Below are positions 51,691 to 60,640 of a stretch of DNA of 64,000 nt, in pieces; the stretch's first letter is position 1; every line of letters starts with the position of its first letter. The notes under the pieces are model-generated. The model had not been told where the DNA came from, ran no database searches, and was given only the letters and a program-made list of their open reading frames with translations. A program made the translations under genes and the position numbers. Source of the DNA: Flammeovirga pacifica. Lineage in GTDB: Bacteria > Bacteroidota > Bacteroidia > Cytophagales > Flammeovirgaceae. The DNA lies in NCBI RefSeq assembly GCF_000807855.2, contig NZ_JRYR02000001.1, positions 3,658,246 through 3,722,245 on the forward strand, in the 5' to 3' direction.

Positions 51691-51802
51691 AGGTAAGTAG
51701 TTGCACATTTAATGTTGGGATAAAAAGGCTAAAAAATAAAAGCTAAAATCTCTGATTTTTATTGTACGACTTCTTTATAAATAATTCAACTATATAGTAA
51801 AC

Positions 51803-51843
51803 TAGAGGCTGCCCTATACTAATGGGGTCAGCCTCTTTTTTTG
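51803..51843 (+). terminator. Terminator of SusCD pair 1
   Basis: AGAGGCTG-CCC ... GGGG-CAGCCTCT long stem followed by seven T, about 110 bases after the SusD 1 stop. Confidence 0.75.
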
Positions 51844-51946
51844 AAATTTTTTTAAGAGAATTTCTATATATAAAATTCAAAATCACTCCATTTATGTTAA
51901 TAAAAAGGTGTAATAAAACCACTAGTTTAATTTTATTTATAAAACC

Positions 51947-52051
51947 ATGTTAATACATGAACAAAGTGGTGGTTTGCACTCTATTATTTTGACTATGCTT
52001 AGAAAGAAAGAAGAATCAATTGTTTTTAGAGTTGTTATTGGAATAATATAA
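51947..52051 (+). CDS. Candidate 34-residue small protein in the SusCD intergenic region
   Basis: Reading frame ATG...TAA beginning MLIHEQSGGLHSII and ending VIGII. Amphipathic or weakly hydrophobic, no known family. Its main support is position: the stop codon lies 4 bases before a hairpin with a T-run (52055-52096), the arrangement expected of a real short gene with its own terminator. No Shine-Dalgarno sequence (usual in this phylum) and only a poor promoter are visible, so chance is quite possible. Confidence 0.25.
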   Translation: MLIHEQSGGLHSIILTMLRKKEESIVFRVVIGII

Positions 52052-52054
52052 TGA

Positions 52055-52096
52055 AAAGCACTAGTCGTGTACAGTGTTAAGAGTAGTGTTTTTTTG
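52055..52096 (+). terminator. Terminator-like hairpin after the 34-codon ORF
   Basis: AAAGCACTA ... TAGTGTTTT (9-bp arms, one G-U pair), loop of 20 bases, then TTT. Weak to moderate. It is the second terminator-like element in this intergenic region. Confidence 0.4.
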
Positions 52097-52215
52097 TGAA
52101 AAAATGCATTTAACATAATGTGTTAAGCAATTGATTATCAAGGTTTAATAAATAAACGATCCTTTTATTAGCAAATATTAACTAAAAATAACCCAATTTT
52201 TAAAACTAAATTATC

Positions 52216-52223
52216 TAATATTG
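52216..52223 (+). promoter_or_regulatory. Possible -7 box of SusC pair 2
   Basis: TAATATTG matches TAnnTTTG except one base, 168 bases before the SusC 2 ATG. It shares surrounding sequence (TCTA-A/C-TxTTG) with the box before SusC 1. No clear -33 element. Confidence 0.3.
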
Positions 52224-52390
52224 CTGCATCCAATAATTTAATAGAGAGTATTGATTATTACTAACCAAAATCTATTCATTCTCTTTTTTAAATCAATTCA
52301 ATTATAACATATTCATCTCGTACTTTCATTTGGTATTAAACATTCTATTTCAGAGCACTTGATGTTTATTTCGCTTAATTTTTTTAATTT

Positions 52391-55300
52391 ATGTACAAAC
52401 GACTTCTATCTTTATTAGTACTTACACTAGCATTTTGTGTAAGTGCTTTAGCACAAGAAAGAACAGTGTCAGGTAAAGTATCAGAGGCTGGTCAAGCCCT
52501 ACCTGGTGTAACTGTCTTAGTAAAAGGTACTACTATAGGTACCATAACTGACATTGATGGTAAATTCACAGTAAGCACTACTAATGATGCTACATTGGTT
52601 TTCAGTTTTGTTGGTTACTCAACACAAGAAATTGTTGTAGGAACACAAACAGATATTAATGTTATTTTAGAACAAGATGCAGAACAACTTGATGAAGTTG
52701 TTGTTATCGGTTACGGAACAACTGAAAAGACTTCATTTACAGGTTCAGCAACAATGGTGAACTCAGAGCAGGTAGAAAATATTCAAACTGCTAACCCTCT
52801 TGCTGGTTTAGAAGGTTCAGTTCCAGGTCTTCAGATGACAGGAACTAGTGGTCAACCAGGTTCAAGTCCTTCAATTAATGTTCGTGGATTTTCTTCAATC
52901 AACCAATCAAATGATCCATTAATTATTGTTGATGGTACTCCTTTTGATGGTCAACTGAACGCAATAAACCCTAAAGATATTGAATCATTTTCAGTGTTAA
53001 AGGATGCGTCAGGTACTGCAATCTATGGTTCAAGAGCTACAAATGGTATTATCATGATTACTACTAAAAGTGGTAAAGGTAGTCAGCCAAAAATAAACTT
53101 ATCGGCAAGAGTAGGTGTAACTGAAAGAGCTTTCCCTGAGTATGACCGTGTGAATGCAAGTCAATACTATGAAGGTATGTGGGAAGGATACAAAAATAGA
53201 GCATTAAGTAATGATGCAACAGATGATGAAGCAAGACAATTAGCTAGTCAAAATGTTGTTGCAGAGTTAGGTAATTACAATGCGTATAATGTTGCAGCAG
53301 ATCAATTAGTTGGATTAGATGGTAAATTAAATCCAAATGCTCAAATGTTATACAATGACGATTGGCAGGACGAAATGTTTGGTACAGGTCTTCGTCATGA
53401 ATATAACTTATCAATGAGCGGAGGTGGTGAAAAAACAGACTATTTCTTATCTACAGGTTATTTAAACGAAGAAGGTATTGTTGATAATTCAGGTTTTGAG
53501 AAATTAACAGCTAGATTGAAAGTAAATACTGATGTTAAACCTTGGTTAAGAATGGGAGCAAACATCAACTACGGTTATACTGAGTCTGCTTTTATGGGTG
53601 CTGATGGAACAGCAACTTCAAACCCATTCTATTCAACAAGAATGATGGGACCGATTTACCCAGTATACTTAAGAGACGAAAAAGGAAATTACGTTCATGA
53701 TGACCAAGGTGAAAGAGTATATGACTATGGTGCTGGTGAAATGAACGGTTGGGTGAGACCATATGCAGCGAACTCAAATGTTGTTGCTACTACAAGGTTA
53801 GATTACAACAAAAATAGAAGACATAATATTGGAGCAAGAGGTTATGTTCAAGTATCATTCTTGAATGATTTTAAATTCACATCGAACATTTCGACCGATA
53901 TATTTAATACTTCTGCGATTGAAAATCAAAATAAGAACTTCGGTGATGCTGCATCATTTAATGGTAGATCAACTAAAACAGGTTCTACAGCAATGTCTTA
54001 CACATTTAACCAAGTTTTAACTTATCAAAAGAAAATAGGTAGACATAGTGTTTCAGGAACAGTAGGACATGAGGCTTACAAATACCAATATGACTACTTA
54101 ACGTCAACAAGAACGGGATTCTCTGTTCCAGGTATGGTAGAATTAGGAGCTGCATCATCAACTGAATATGCTAGTTCTTACTTTAATGAGCATGCAATAG
54201 AATCATATTTTGGTAGAGCAGAATATAATTTTGATAATAAGTATTTTGTATCTGGTTCAGTTAGAGCGGATGGTACTTCAAGATTTGCAGAATCGTCTCG
54301 TTGGGGTAACTTTTGGTCAATTGGTGCTTCATGGAGACTTTCTGAAGAAGAATTTTTAAAAGATGTTAGTTGGGTAAATGAATTAAAGTTAAGAGCTTCA
54401 CACGGTGCTTTGGGTAACGAAGGTGTTCTAAACGTTAATGGATCTCAAAATTATTTTCCTTGGCAAGCTTTATATGATTTAGGGTATGCCAACAACTCTT
54501 TATCAGGTGGTTATTTGGGTAACTTATCTAACCCATCTTTACAATGGGAACAAAACATAAGTTCTAACATTGGTGTGGATTTCACTTTATTGAATAGAAT
54601 TAATGGTACTGTAGAATATTATATTAGAGATTCAAAAGATCTTATTATGGACAAACCAGTTGCTCCATCTTTAGGTTTTGATAATGTAATTTCAAATATT
54701 GGTGCAATTAGAAATAAAGGTGTTGAGATTAGCGTGAATGCTGATGTGGTTCAGACTAAAGATTTCAATTGGAATTTAGGTGTTATTTGGTCTAAAAATA
54801 TTAATGAAATCATTGAGCTTGAATCTCCTTTCATTGATGGAAATAAATACTTAAAAGAAGGTGGTTCTATTTTCGATTTCTACTATGTTGAGTATGCAGG
54901 TGTTGATCCAGATAATGGAGATGCTTTGTATTACCAAAAAGTTAAGGATGACCAAGGTAATTTAACTGGTGAAAGAGTTAAAACTAATAATTATGATGAT
55001 GCTTTAGCTGATTCAAGAGAAGTATTAGGTTCATCAATGCCTGATTTCCAAGGTTCGATATCAAATACTATTTCTTATAAAGGATTTGATCTATCAATTC
55101 TAATGACTTTCTCAAAAGGTGGGTTAATCTATGACGCAACTTATGCTAGATTAATGATGCCAGATCAAGGTAGTGCAATGCACCAAGATTTATATGATAA
55201 AGCTTGGAGACAACCAGGAGATGTAACAGATGTACCTCGTATAGAGCTTGACGAAAATCAAATTGCAAGGTCTTCTTCTAGGTTCTTAACAGATGCTTCA

Positions 55301-55519
55301 TATTTTGGTATTAGAAATATGACATTAGGGTACAATGTTCCTGTGAATGTTGTAAATAAAATGAAGTTAGGCTCTATGAGAGCTTATGTTACTGCAGATA
55401 ATTTGTGGTACTCAAATGAAAGACAAGGTTTATACATTAATCCTTCTCGAGGTGGTAATACAGGATATGGATACGTTCCAGTACGTACAGTTTCATTTGG
55501 TTTAGACTTAAGCTTCTAA
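52391..55519 (+). CDS. SusC/RagA-type TonB-dependent receptor 2
   Basis: 1042 residues. Signal peptide LSLLVLTLAFCVSALAQ, then QERTVSGKV. CarboxypepD_reg domain 22-105 (LPGVTVLVKGTTIGTITDIDG). Plug about 105-225 with EVVVIGYGTTEK, INVRGFSSI and GSRATNGIIMITTKSG. Barrel continues to the C-terminal GLDLSF. Like SusC 1 and 3 it lacks a Secretin/TonB short N-terminal (STN) domain, so it is not a trans-envelope signalling receptor. It works with SusD 2, 12 bases downstream. Substrate unknown. Confidence 0.95.
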   Translation: MYKRLLSLLVLTLAFCVSALAQERTVSGKVSEAGQALPGVTVLVKGTTIGTITDIDGKFTVSTTNDATLVFSFVGYSTQEIVVGTQTDINVILEQDAEQLDEVVVIGYGTTEKTSFTGSATMVNSEQVENIQTANPLAGLEGSVPGLQMTGTSGQPGSSPSINVRGFSSINQSNDPLIIVDGTPFDGQLNAINPKDIESFSVLKDASGTAIYGSRATNGIIMITTKSGKGSQPKINLSARVGVTERAFPEYDRVNASQYYEGMWEGYKNRALSNDATDDEARQLASQNVVAELGNYNAYNVAADQLVGLDGKLNPNAQMLYNDDWQDEMFGTGLRHEYNLSMSGGGEKTDYFLSTGYLNEEGIVDNSGFEKLTARLKVNTDVKPWLRMGANINYGYTESAFMGADGTATSNPFYSTRMMGPIYPVYLRDEKGNYVHDDQGERVYDYGAGEMNGWVRPYAANSNVVATTRLDYNKNRRHNIGARGYVQVSFLNDFKFTSNISTDIFNTSAIENQNKNFGDAASFNGRSTKTGSTAMSYTFNQVLTYQKKIGRHSVSGTVGHEAYKYQYDYLTSTRTGFSVPGMVELGAASSTEYASSYFNEHAIESYFGRAEYNFDNKYFVSGSVRADGTSRFAESSRWGNFWSIGASWRLSEEEFLKDVSWVNELKLRASHGALGNEGVLNVNGSQNYFPWQALYDLGYANNSLSGGYLGNLSNPSLQWEQNISSNIGVDFTLLNRINGTVEYYIRDSKDLIMDKPVAPSLGFDNVISNIGAIRNKGVEISVNADVVQTKDFNWNLGVIWSKNINEIIELESPFIDGNKYLKEGGSIFDFYYVEYAGVDPDNGDALYYQKVKDDQGNLTGERVKTNNYDDALADSREVLGSSMPDFQGSISNTISYKGFDLSILMTFSKGGLIYDATYARLMMPDQGSAMHQDLYDKAWRQPGDVTDVPRIELDENQIARSSSRFLTDASYFGIRNMTLGYNVPVNVVNKMKLGSMRAYVTADNLWYSNERQGLYINPSRGGNTGYGYVPVRTVSFGLDLSF

Positions 55520-55531
55520 TTTTAGAAAAAT

Positions 55532-57007
55532 ATGAAAAAGATTTTAAAAGCAGCGTTAGTTGCTTCAACAATATTATTCTCTACAAGTTGCTCAAAAGAC
55601 TTTTTAGAGGTAGCCCCAACAGATGCAATTTCAAAAGATCAAATCTTTTCTTCTGTTGATGGAGCATATGTAGCATTGAACGGTATTTATCGTAATATGT
55701 ATACAATTCAATTAACAAAAGAAGGATCGTCTCGTCATCATAATTTTGGAGAAGGTGCAGTTCATATTTTCACAGATTTAAGAGGTGAAGATTTGTACCC
55801 TGCTACTGGAGGTTATGGTTGGTTTAATGATGATTATAACTTGATTGATAGATCTGCGGGTACTGGAAGACCAACTTTTGTTTGGAGATACTACTACTCT
55901 TTAATCAATAATGCAAATGAAATTATTGCAAATATTGATGGTATATCAGGTGAAGATGAGTTAAAGAATGACGTTAAGGGTCAGGCACTAGCAATTAGAG
56001 CTCATTCGTATTTTAAATTAGTGCAATTGTTTCAATTCACATATAAAGGAAATGAATCTTTACCAGGTGTTCCTCTTTATACTGAGCCTTCAGTAGCAAC
56101 TACTGAACCTAAAGATAGATCAACTGTGCAGGAAGTATATGATCTAATTTTATCTGATTTGATAGAGGCAGAAACATTACTTAATGGTCAAACTCAATCT
56201 CATGTTTCTCATATTGATGAAGCAATTGTAGACGGTTTATTGGCAAGAGTTTACCTTGTGCAAAATGAGTGGGCTAAGGCTGCAGAATATGCCACAAAAG
56301 CAAGAAATGGCGTAGTTTTAAGTGATATTACATCAGGTGTTGATAGAGCCGGAAGAGATAATGGATGGTTATGGGGCTTACAAATTAATAATGAGCAACA
56401 AACTACATATGCTTCTTTCTTTTCACACATGGATAATACTACATTTAACTATGCGTCATTAGGACAACAAAAGTGTATTAACAAGAAATTGTATGATCAT
56501 TTATCTGCAACTGATGTTAGAAAAGCTTTAATTCTTGACCCTGCAGATGTAGATCCGCAAGATCCTTATGCTATTAGAGAGTATATGTATTATAAATTCA
56601 GAATGTCTAACCCAACAACTTGGGATTCTGATTATGTAATGATGAAGTCTGATGAGATGCTGTTTATTGAAGCTGAAGCACTAGCAATGTTAGGTCAAGA
56701 TGCCAATGCTGCAACTTTACTTCAAGAAATTGTTGGAACTAGAGATTCAAATACTGATGTTTCTGGCTTAACAGGTCAAGCTTTGATGGATGAAATTAAA
56801 ATTCAGAGAAGAATTGAATTATGGGGTGAAGGACATAGGTTGTTAGACCTTCTTAGAAGAAAAGAAGATCTTGACAGAAGAGATGGAGGTCATAATGAGC
56901 CATTAGCTCAAACACTTCAATTAGCTTCAGGCCAAAAAGAATGGATTTTACAAATTCCACAAGATGAATTAGATCAAAATGGTAATATAAAAATTCAAAA
57001 TGATTAA
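55532..57007 (+). CDS. SusD/RagB-like nutrient-binding lipoprotein 2
   Basis: 491 residues. Lipobox ILFSTSC, lipidation at C20, followed by SKDFLE, the usual SusD beginning. Main SusD family (RagB): DAISKDQIFSSVDGAYVALNGIYR, YYYSLINNANEIIANIDG, GQALAIRAHSYFKLVQLFQ, then C-terminal EIKIQRRIELWGEGHRLLDLLRR. The RIELxxEGHR motif is the classic SusD signature. Outer-membrane surface lipoprotein that delivers substrate to SusC 2, 12 bases upstream. Followed by a terminator at 57069. Confidence 0.95.
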   Translation: MKKILKAALVASTILFSTSCSKDFLEVAPTDAISKDQIFSSVDGAYVALNGIYRNMYTIQLTKEGSSRHHNFGEGAVHIFTDLRGEDLYPATGGYGWFNDDYNLIDRSAGTGRPTFVWRYYYSLINNANEIIANIDGISGEDELKNDVKGQALAIRAHSYFKLVQLFQFTYKGNESLPGVPLYTEPSVATTEPKDRSTVQEVYDLILSDLIEAETLLNGQTQSHVSHIDEAIVDGLLARVYLVQNEWAKAAEYATKARNGVVLSDITSGVDRAGRDNGWLWGLQINNEQQTTYASFFSHMDNTTFNYASLGQQKCINKKLYDHLSATDVRKALILDPADVDPQDPYAIREYMYYKFRMSNPTTWDSDYVMMKSDEMLFIEAEALAMLGQDANAATLLQEIVGTRDSNTDVSGLTGQALMDEIKIQRRIELWGEGHRLLDLLRRKEDLDRRDGGHNEPLAQTLQLASGQKEWILQIPQDELDQNGNIKIQND

Positions 57008-57068
57008 TTCATACTCATATTATTTATGAGTAATTGAGCTGATGTACATAAATTATTAGCTATATATT

Positions 57069-57106
57069 AACAGGTCTTCAATATTTGAAGACCTGTTTTT
57101 TTTTAC
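57069..57106 (+). terminator. Terminator of SusCD pair 2
   Basis: AACAGGTCTTCAA ... TTGAAGACCTGTT (13-bp stem) followed by nine T. Confidence 0.85.
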
Positions 57107-57261
57107 TAAAAAAATAAATATTGATTGGAACATTAATAGATACTAAAAATGTGACAGTTTGTTATTTCTCCAAGTAAATATCAAAAATTGTATTTTTTCT
57201 AGAAAAATATTTCACTCTTACTTGCTTTTGTTAAATAAATTGAAAAAATAATTACAATATA

Positions 57262-57293
57262 TTTAGATAATTAAAGTTAATGTTATATAATTG
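57262..57293 (+). promoter_or_regulatory. Probable promoter of SusCD pair 3
   Basis: TTTA (57262-57265), a 20-base spacer and TATAATTG (57286-57293) approximate TTTG-N19-21-TAnnTTTG with two mismatches. Implies a long leader of about 240 bases. Confidence 0.4.
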
Positions 57294-57410
57294 CATATAC
57301 CAAAAGAGAAAAAAATACTTTCTCTGCTACTTGATTCAATTATTAAACTTACTTTCTAAATATTTCATATGACAACATTCTACTATTTTAAACCGATAGC
57401 AATCAATCTA

Positions 57411-57437
57411 TTAGCCATTATTTTTTAGCCATTATTT
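57411..57437. repeat. 14-base tandem duplication in the SusC 3 leader
   Basis: TTAGCCATTATTT occurs at 57411-57423 and again at 57425-57437, spaced 14 bases apart. A recent slippage or duplication in the untranslated leader. No function evident. Confidence 0.8.
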
Positions 57438-57536
57438 ATTTCAATAAGATATTCTAGGAGAAAGAACCTATTAGCTACTTTTTAAATAGGTACCTAGATC
57501 TACACTTTTAAGTTCCAATTCAATTATTTTTTTATT

Positions 57537-60500
57537 ATGAGAAAAGCACTCTTGCTAATCTCTCTTTTGATGAGCGTTGTATTTACAGCTTTTGCACAAG
57601 AGAGGACCGTAACAGGTACGGTAAAAGATGCAGCCGGCGATCCATTGCCAGGTGTTGCAGTAATTTTAAAAGGTACAACAATAGGTACAGTATCCAATGT
57701 AGATGGATATTTTAAATTATCAGTAGATGCTGAAAACCCAGTATTAACATTAAAGTTAATCGGATTTGCTGATCAGGAAATATCTGTAGGTACCCAATCT
57801 AATATCTCCGTATCTATGGAGGAGGATCTTACTGAATTAGAAGTAATTGTAGTATCAGGTGTTGCTTCTGGTACTCCTAAGAAAAAGCTTTCAGTAACTG
57901 TAGCTAAAGTTGGTTCCGATCAAATAGATCAAGTACCCGCTATATCTGCTGCAGGAGCATTACAAGGTAAGGTAGCAGGTGTTACAGTTACTTCAGGAGC
58001 TGGTGATCCGGGTTCATCTTCACGAATTCAATTACGTGGAAGTACTCAGATTTCAGGATCACAGGATCCACTTATTATTGTGGATGGTGTAATGATTGAG
58101 GGTTCTTTAGCAGATATTAATGTTAATGACATCGAATCTTATGAGGTTGTAAAAGGAGCTTCAGCAGCATCTTTATATGGTTCAAGAGCAGGTAATGGTG
58201 TTGTGGTTATTACAACAAAACGTGGTACAAAAGGTAGTGGTAAAACAAGAGTTACTCTTAGAAATGAATTCGGTATGAGTAGCTTGCCAACAAAGTTGAA
58301 ACTAAATAATAGCCATAACTTTAATTTAGCTTCTGATTGGGAAAGCGAAAAGAGATACACAAAGTATGATGGGGTGACTTATCCAGATGGTTACGAAGGT
58401 GGTGCAAATAAAGCCATAGTTGGTAGTAGAACACCGAAGGATGATATGTTTATGGATAACCCTTATTCAAGAAACTTTGATGCTCAAGATGAGATTTTCA
58501 AGGGAGGTGAATTTATGACAAATTATGTTGCAGTTTCAAATAATAGTGATAAAACGAATTTCTTTGCGTCGTTCGAAAATACAGCTCAATCAGGAATTAT
58601 TAAAGAAACTGAAGGTTATGATAGACAAAACTTCAGAGTAAATATTGATCATAGATTGAATGATAAGTTAACTTTTTCTGCAAGTAACTTATATATAAGA
58701 TCAAAAACGTTTTTACCAGGTGGACAAAATGCATCTAATGGAGGTATCTTTTTTGAGACACTTCTTATGGATCCTGATTATAACCCTGAGTTGAGAAACC
58801 CTGATGGTCAGCCTTATTTGCTTACTATTGATCCTTGGACAAACAATACTAACCCAATGTATCCAGTTTGGAAAGAGGAAAATGAAAGAAATAGAAGTAG
58901 AATGCTTGGTAGCTATAAACTTGATTGGTCAATTTCTGATGCTTTTAGATTAGATGGTCAATATGCTTTTGAAAAAAGAGATATAAAGTATACATCATAT
59001 AATCCTTATGATACTTGGACTATCGCAGGTTCAGATGCAGTTTATTCTAAGGGTAGTTTATATCAATCAAACACATCTAATTTTGCAGAAACTCTACAAG
59101 CAACTTTAAGTTTCAATAAAAAGTTTGGTGATTTTACTACTAAGGGTAAATTATCATATTTATTTGAGAATAATCAATACGAGTGGAGTGAAACAAGTGG
59201 TAACGATTTTGGCGTTCCTGGTACTCCATCTTTTGATGCTATTGAAGGTCAAATTGCTGCTAGTTCTTATGTTTCTCAAGTTAAGGCACATAACTATTTT
59301 GCTATTGTATCATTAGATTATAAAGATAAATATATTTTTGACGGGTTATTCAGAGTTGATGGTTCATCTTTATTTGGAGAAAATGAAAGATGGCAAAATT
59401 ATTACAGAATATCTGGTGCATACAGAATATCAGAAGACGTAACAATACCAGGTATTGATGAATTAAAAATCCGTGCTGCACACGGTATTTCAGGACAAAG
59501 ACCTAACTTTTCAGCACAATATGAAAATTATTCTGTAAATAATGGTAAGGCAAGTATTTCAACTCTTGGTAACAAAGATTTAAAACCTTCAAGATCAGTT
59601 GAAACAGAATTTGGTTTAAATGTAGATTTCTTGAAAAGATTTAGATTTGAGTTAGTATATGCAAATACAGTTACATCAGATCAATTCTTAGAAGTACCAT
59701 TGCCTGCTTTCGCAGAAGCGCCTTATCAATGGCAAAATGCAGGTACATTAGAGTCTAATACTTGGGAGGCAAGTTTAGGTATTAATGTATTGAAAAAGAA
59801 GAATTTCACTTGGGATATGAATGTTATTTGGGATAGAACACGTCAACAAATAACACAATTAGATGTTCCTGCTTACTTAACTGGTCCTGAAGGACAAGAT
59901 GCAAATGCGTTCTATATTAGAGAAGGAGAGACTTTTGGGATGATGTACGGAAGAACATTTGTAAAGTCGTTAGATCAGATGTCTAGCCAGTTGCCAGAAG
60001 GATCTACTGTTGATGATTTTGAAGTGAACTCAGATGGATATGTTATTGCTAAAGGTACTGAAGGTACACCAGACGAGGCACCTATTTTAGTAAGAGATGA
60101 AGATGGACAACCTATTCAAACACAAATAGGTGATTCTAATCCAATATTTAAAATGGGCTTGTCTTCTACTTTTTCATATAAAGGTTTCTCTTTATATATG
60201 TTATGGAACTGGAAAAATGGTGGAGATATCTATAATAGAACTCAACAATGGTTAACAAGAGATTCTAGATCTGCCATGATGGATCAAGCTGGAAAAGCTG
60301 ATAATATGAAAAAGGTTGAATCTTACTATCAAGGGTTTTATGACGCAAATAGCATCAATGAATTTTGGGTTGAAGATGGATCATACGTTAAGTTAAGTGA
60401 ACTTGCATTAACTTATAATGTAGAAAAAGCAGTCTTATCAAATTTTGTAGGAGGTGCATTTAAAGGAGTAAAAGTAAGTGTAATTGGTAGAAATTTATTG

Positions 60501-60635
60501 ACATTCACAAACTATTCAGGATATGATCCTGAAGTTACTACTAACAATGTTTCAGGTAATCAATCATTTGCTTTTGATTTTGCAGGTTATCCTAATTTTA
60601 GAACGATTTCTGGTTCGTTAACATTAGAATTTTAA
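57537..60635 (+). CDS. SusC/RagA-type TonB-dependent receptor 3
   Basis: 1032 residues. Signal peptide LLISLLMSVVFTAFAQ, then QERTVTGTV. CarboxypepD_reg domain 22-105 (LPGVAVILKGTTIGTVSNVDG). Plug about 105-225 with the divergent motif EVIVVSGVASGTPKKKLS (other pairs have EVVVTALG or EVVVIGYG), then SSRIQLRGST and GSRAGNGVVVITTKRG. Barrel to FRTISGSLTLEF. It works with SusD 3, 5 bases downstream. Substrate unknown. Confidence 0.95.
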   Translation: MRKALLLISLLMSVVFTAFAQERTVTGTVKDAAGDPLPGVAVILKGTTIGTVSNVDGYFKLSVDAENPVLTLKLIGFADQEISVGTQSNISVSMEEDLTELEVIVVSGVASGTPKKKLSVTVAKVGSDQIDQVPAISAAGALQGKVAGVTVTSGAGDPGSSSRIQLRGSTQISGSQDPLIIVDGVMIEGSLADINVNDIESYEVVKGASAASLYGSRAGNGVVVITTKRGTKGSGKTRVTLRNEFGMSSLPTKLKLNNSHNFNLASDWESEKRYTKYDGVTYPDGYEGGANKAIVGSRTPKDDMFMDNPYSRNFDAQDEIFKGGEFMTNYVAVSNNSDKTNFFASFENTAQSGIIKETEGYDRQNFRVNIDHRLNDKLTFSASNLYIRSKTFLPGGQNASNGGIFFETLLMDPDYNPELRNPDGQPYLLTIDPWTNNTNPMYPVWKEENERNRSRMLGSYKLDWSISDAFRLDGQYAFEKRDIKYTSYNPYDTWTIAGSDAVYSKGSLYQSNTSNFAETLQATLSFNKKFGDFTTKGKLSYLFENNQYEWSETSGNDFGVPGTPSFDAIEGQIAASSYVSQVKAHNYFAIVSLDYKDKYIFDGLFRVDGSSLFGENERWQNYYRISGAYRISEDVTIPGIDELKIRAAHGISGQRPNFSAQYENYSVNNGKASISTLGNKDLKPSRSVETEFGLNVDFLKRFRFELVYANTVTSDQFLEVPLPAFAEAPYQWQNAGTLESNTWEASLGINVLKKKNFTWDMNVIWDRTRQQITQLDVPAYLTGPEGQDANAFYIREGETFGMMYGRTFVKSLDQMSSQLPEGSTVDDFEVNSDGYVIAKGTEGTPDEAPILVRDEDGQPIQTQIGDSNPIFKMGLSSTFSYKGFSLYMLWNWKNGGDIYNRTQQWLTRDSRSAMMDQAGKADNMKKVESYYQGFYDANSINEFWVEDGSYVKLSELALTYNVEKAVLSNFVGGAFKGVKVSVIGRNLLTFTNYSGYDPEVTTNNVSGNQSFAFDFAGYPNFRTISGSLTLEF

Positions 60636-60640
60636 TTGAC

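Larger units (their letters stand above)
51691..52390. other. 700-base region between SusCD pairs 1 and 2, with a candidate short transcription unit
   Basis: Holds the terminator of pair 1 (51803-51843), a 34-codon reading frame (51947-52051) closely followed by a terminator-like hairpin (52055-52096), and a possible -7 box of SusC 2 (52216-52223). The leader of pair 2 is about 165 bases. No larger gene. Confidence 0.45.
57008..57536. other. 529-base region between SusCD pairs 2 and 3
   Basis: Contains the terminator of pair 2 (57069-57106), a probable promoter for SusC 3 (57262-57293), a leader of about 240 bases, and a 14-base tandem duplication (57411-57437). No gene recognised; a 26-codon frame at 57282 overlaps the -7 box and has no support. 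Confidence 0.45.

Noticed and set aside
57282-57362. 26-codon reading frame in the SusC 3 leader
   Set aside because: It overlaps the predicted -7 box and has no terminator of its own; probably chance.
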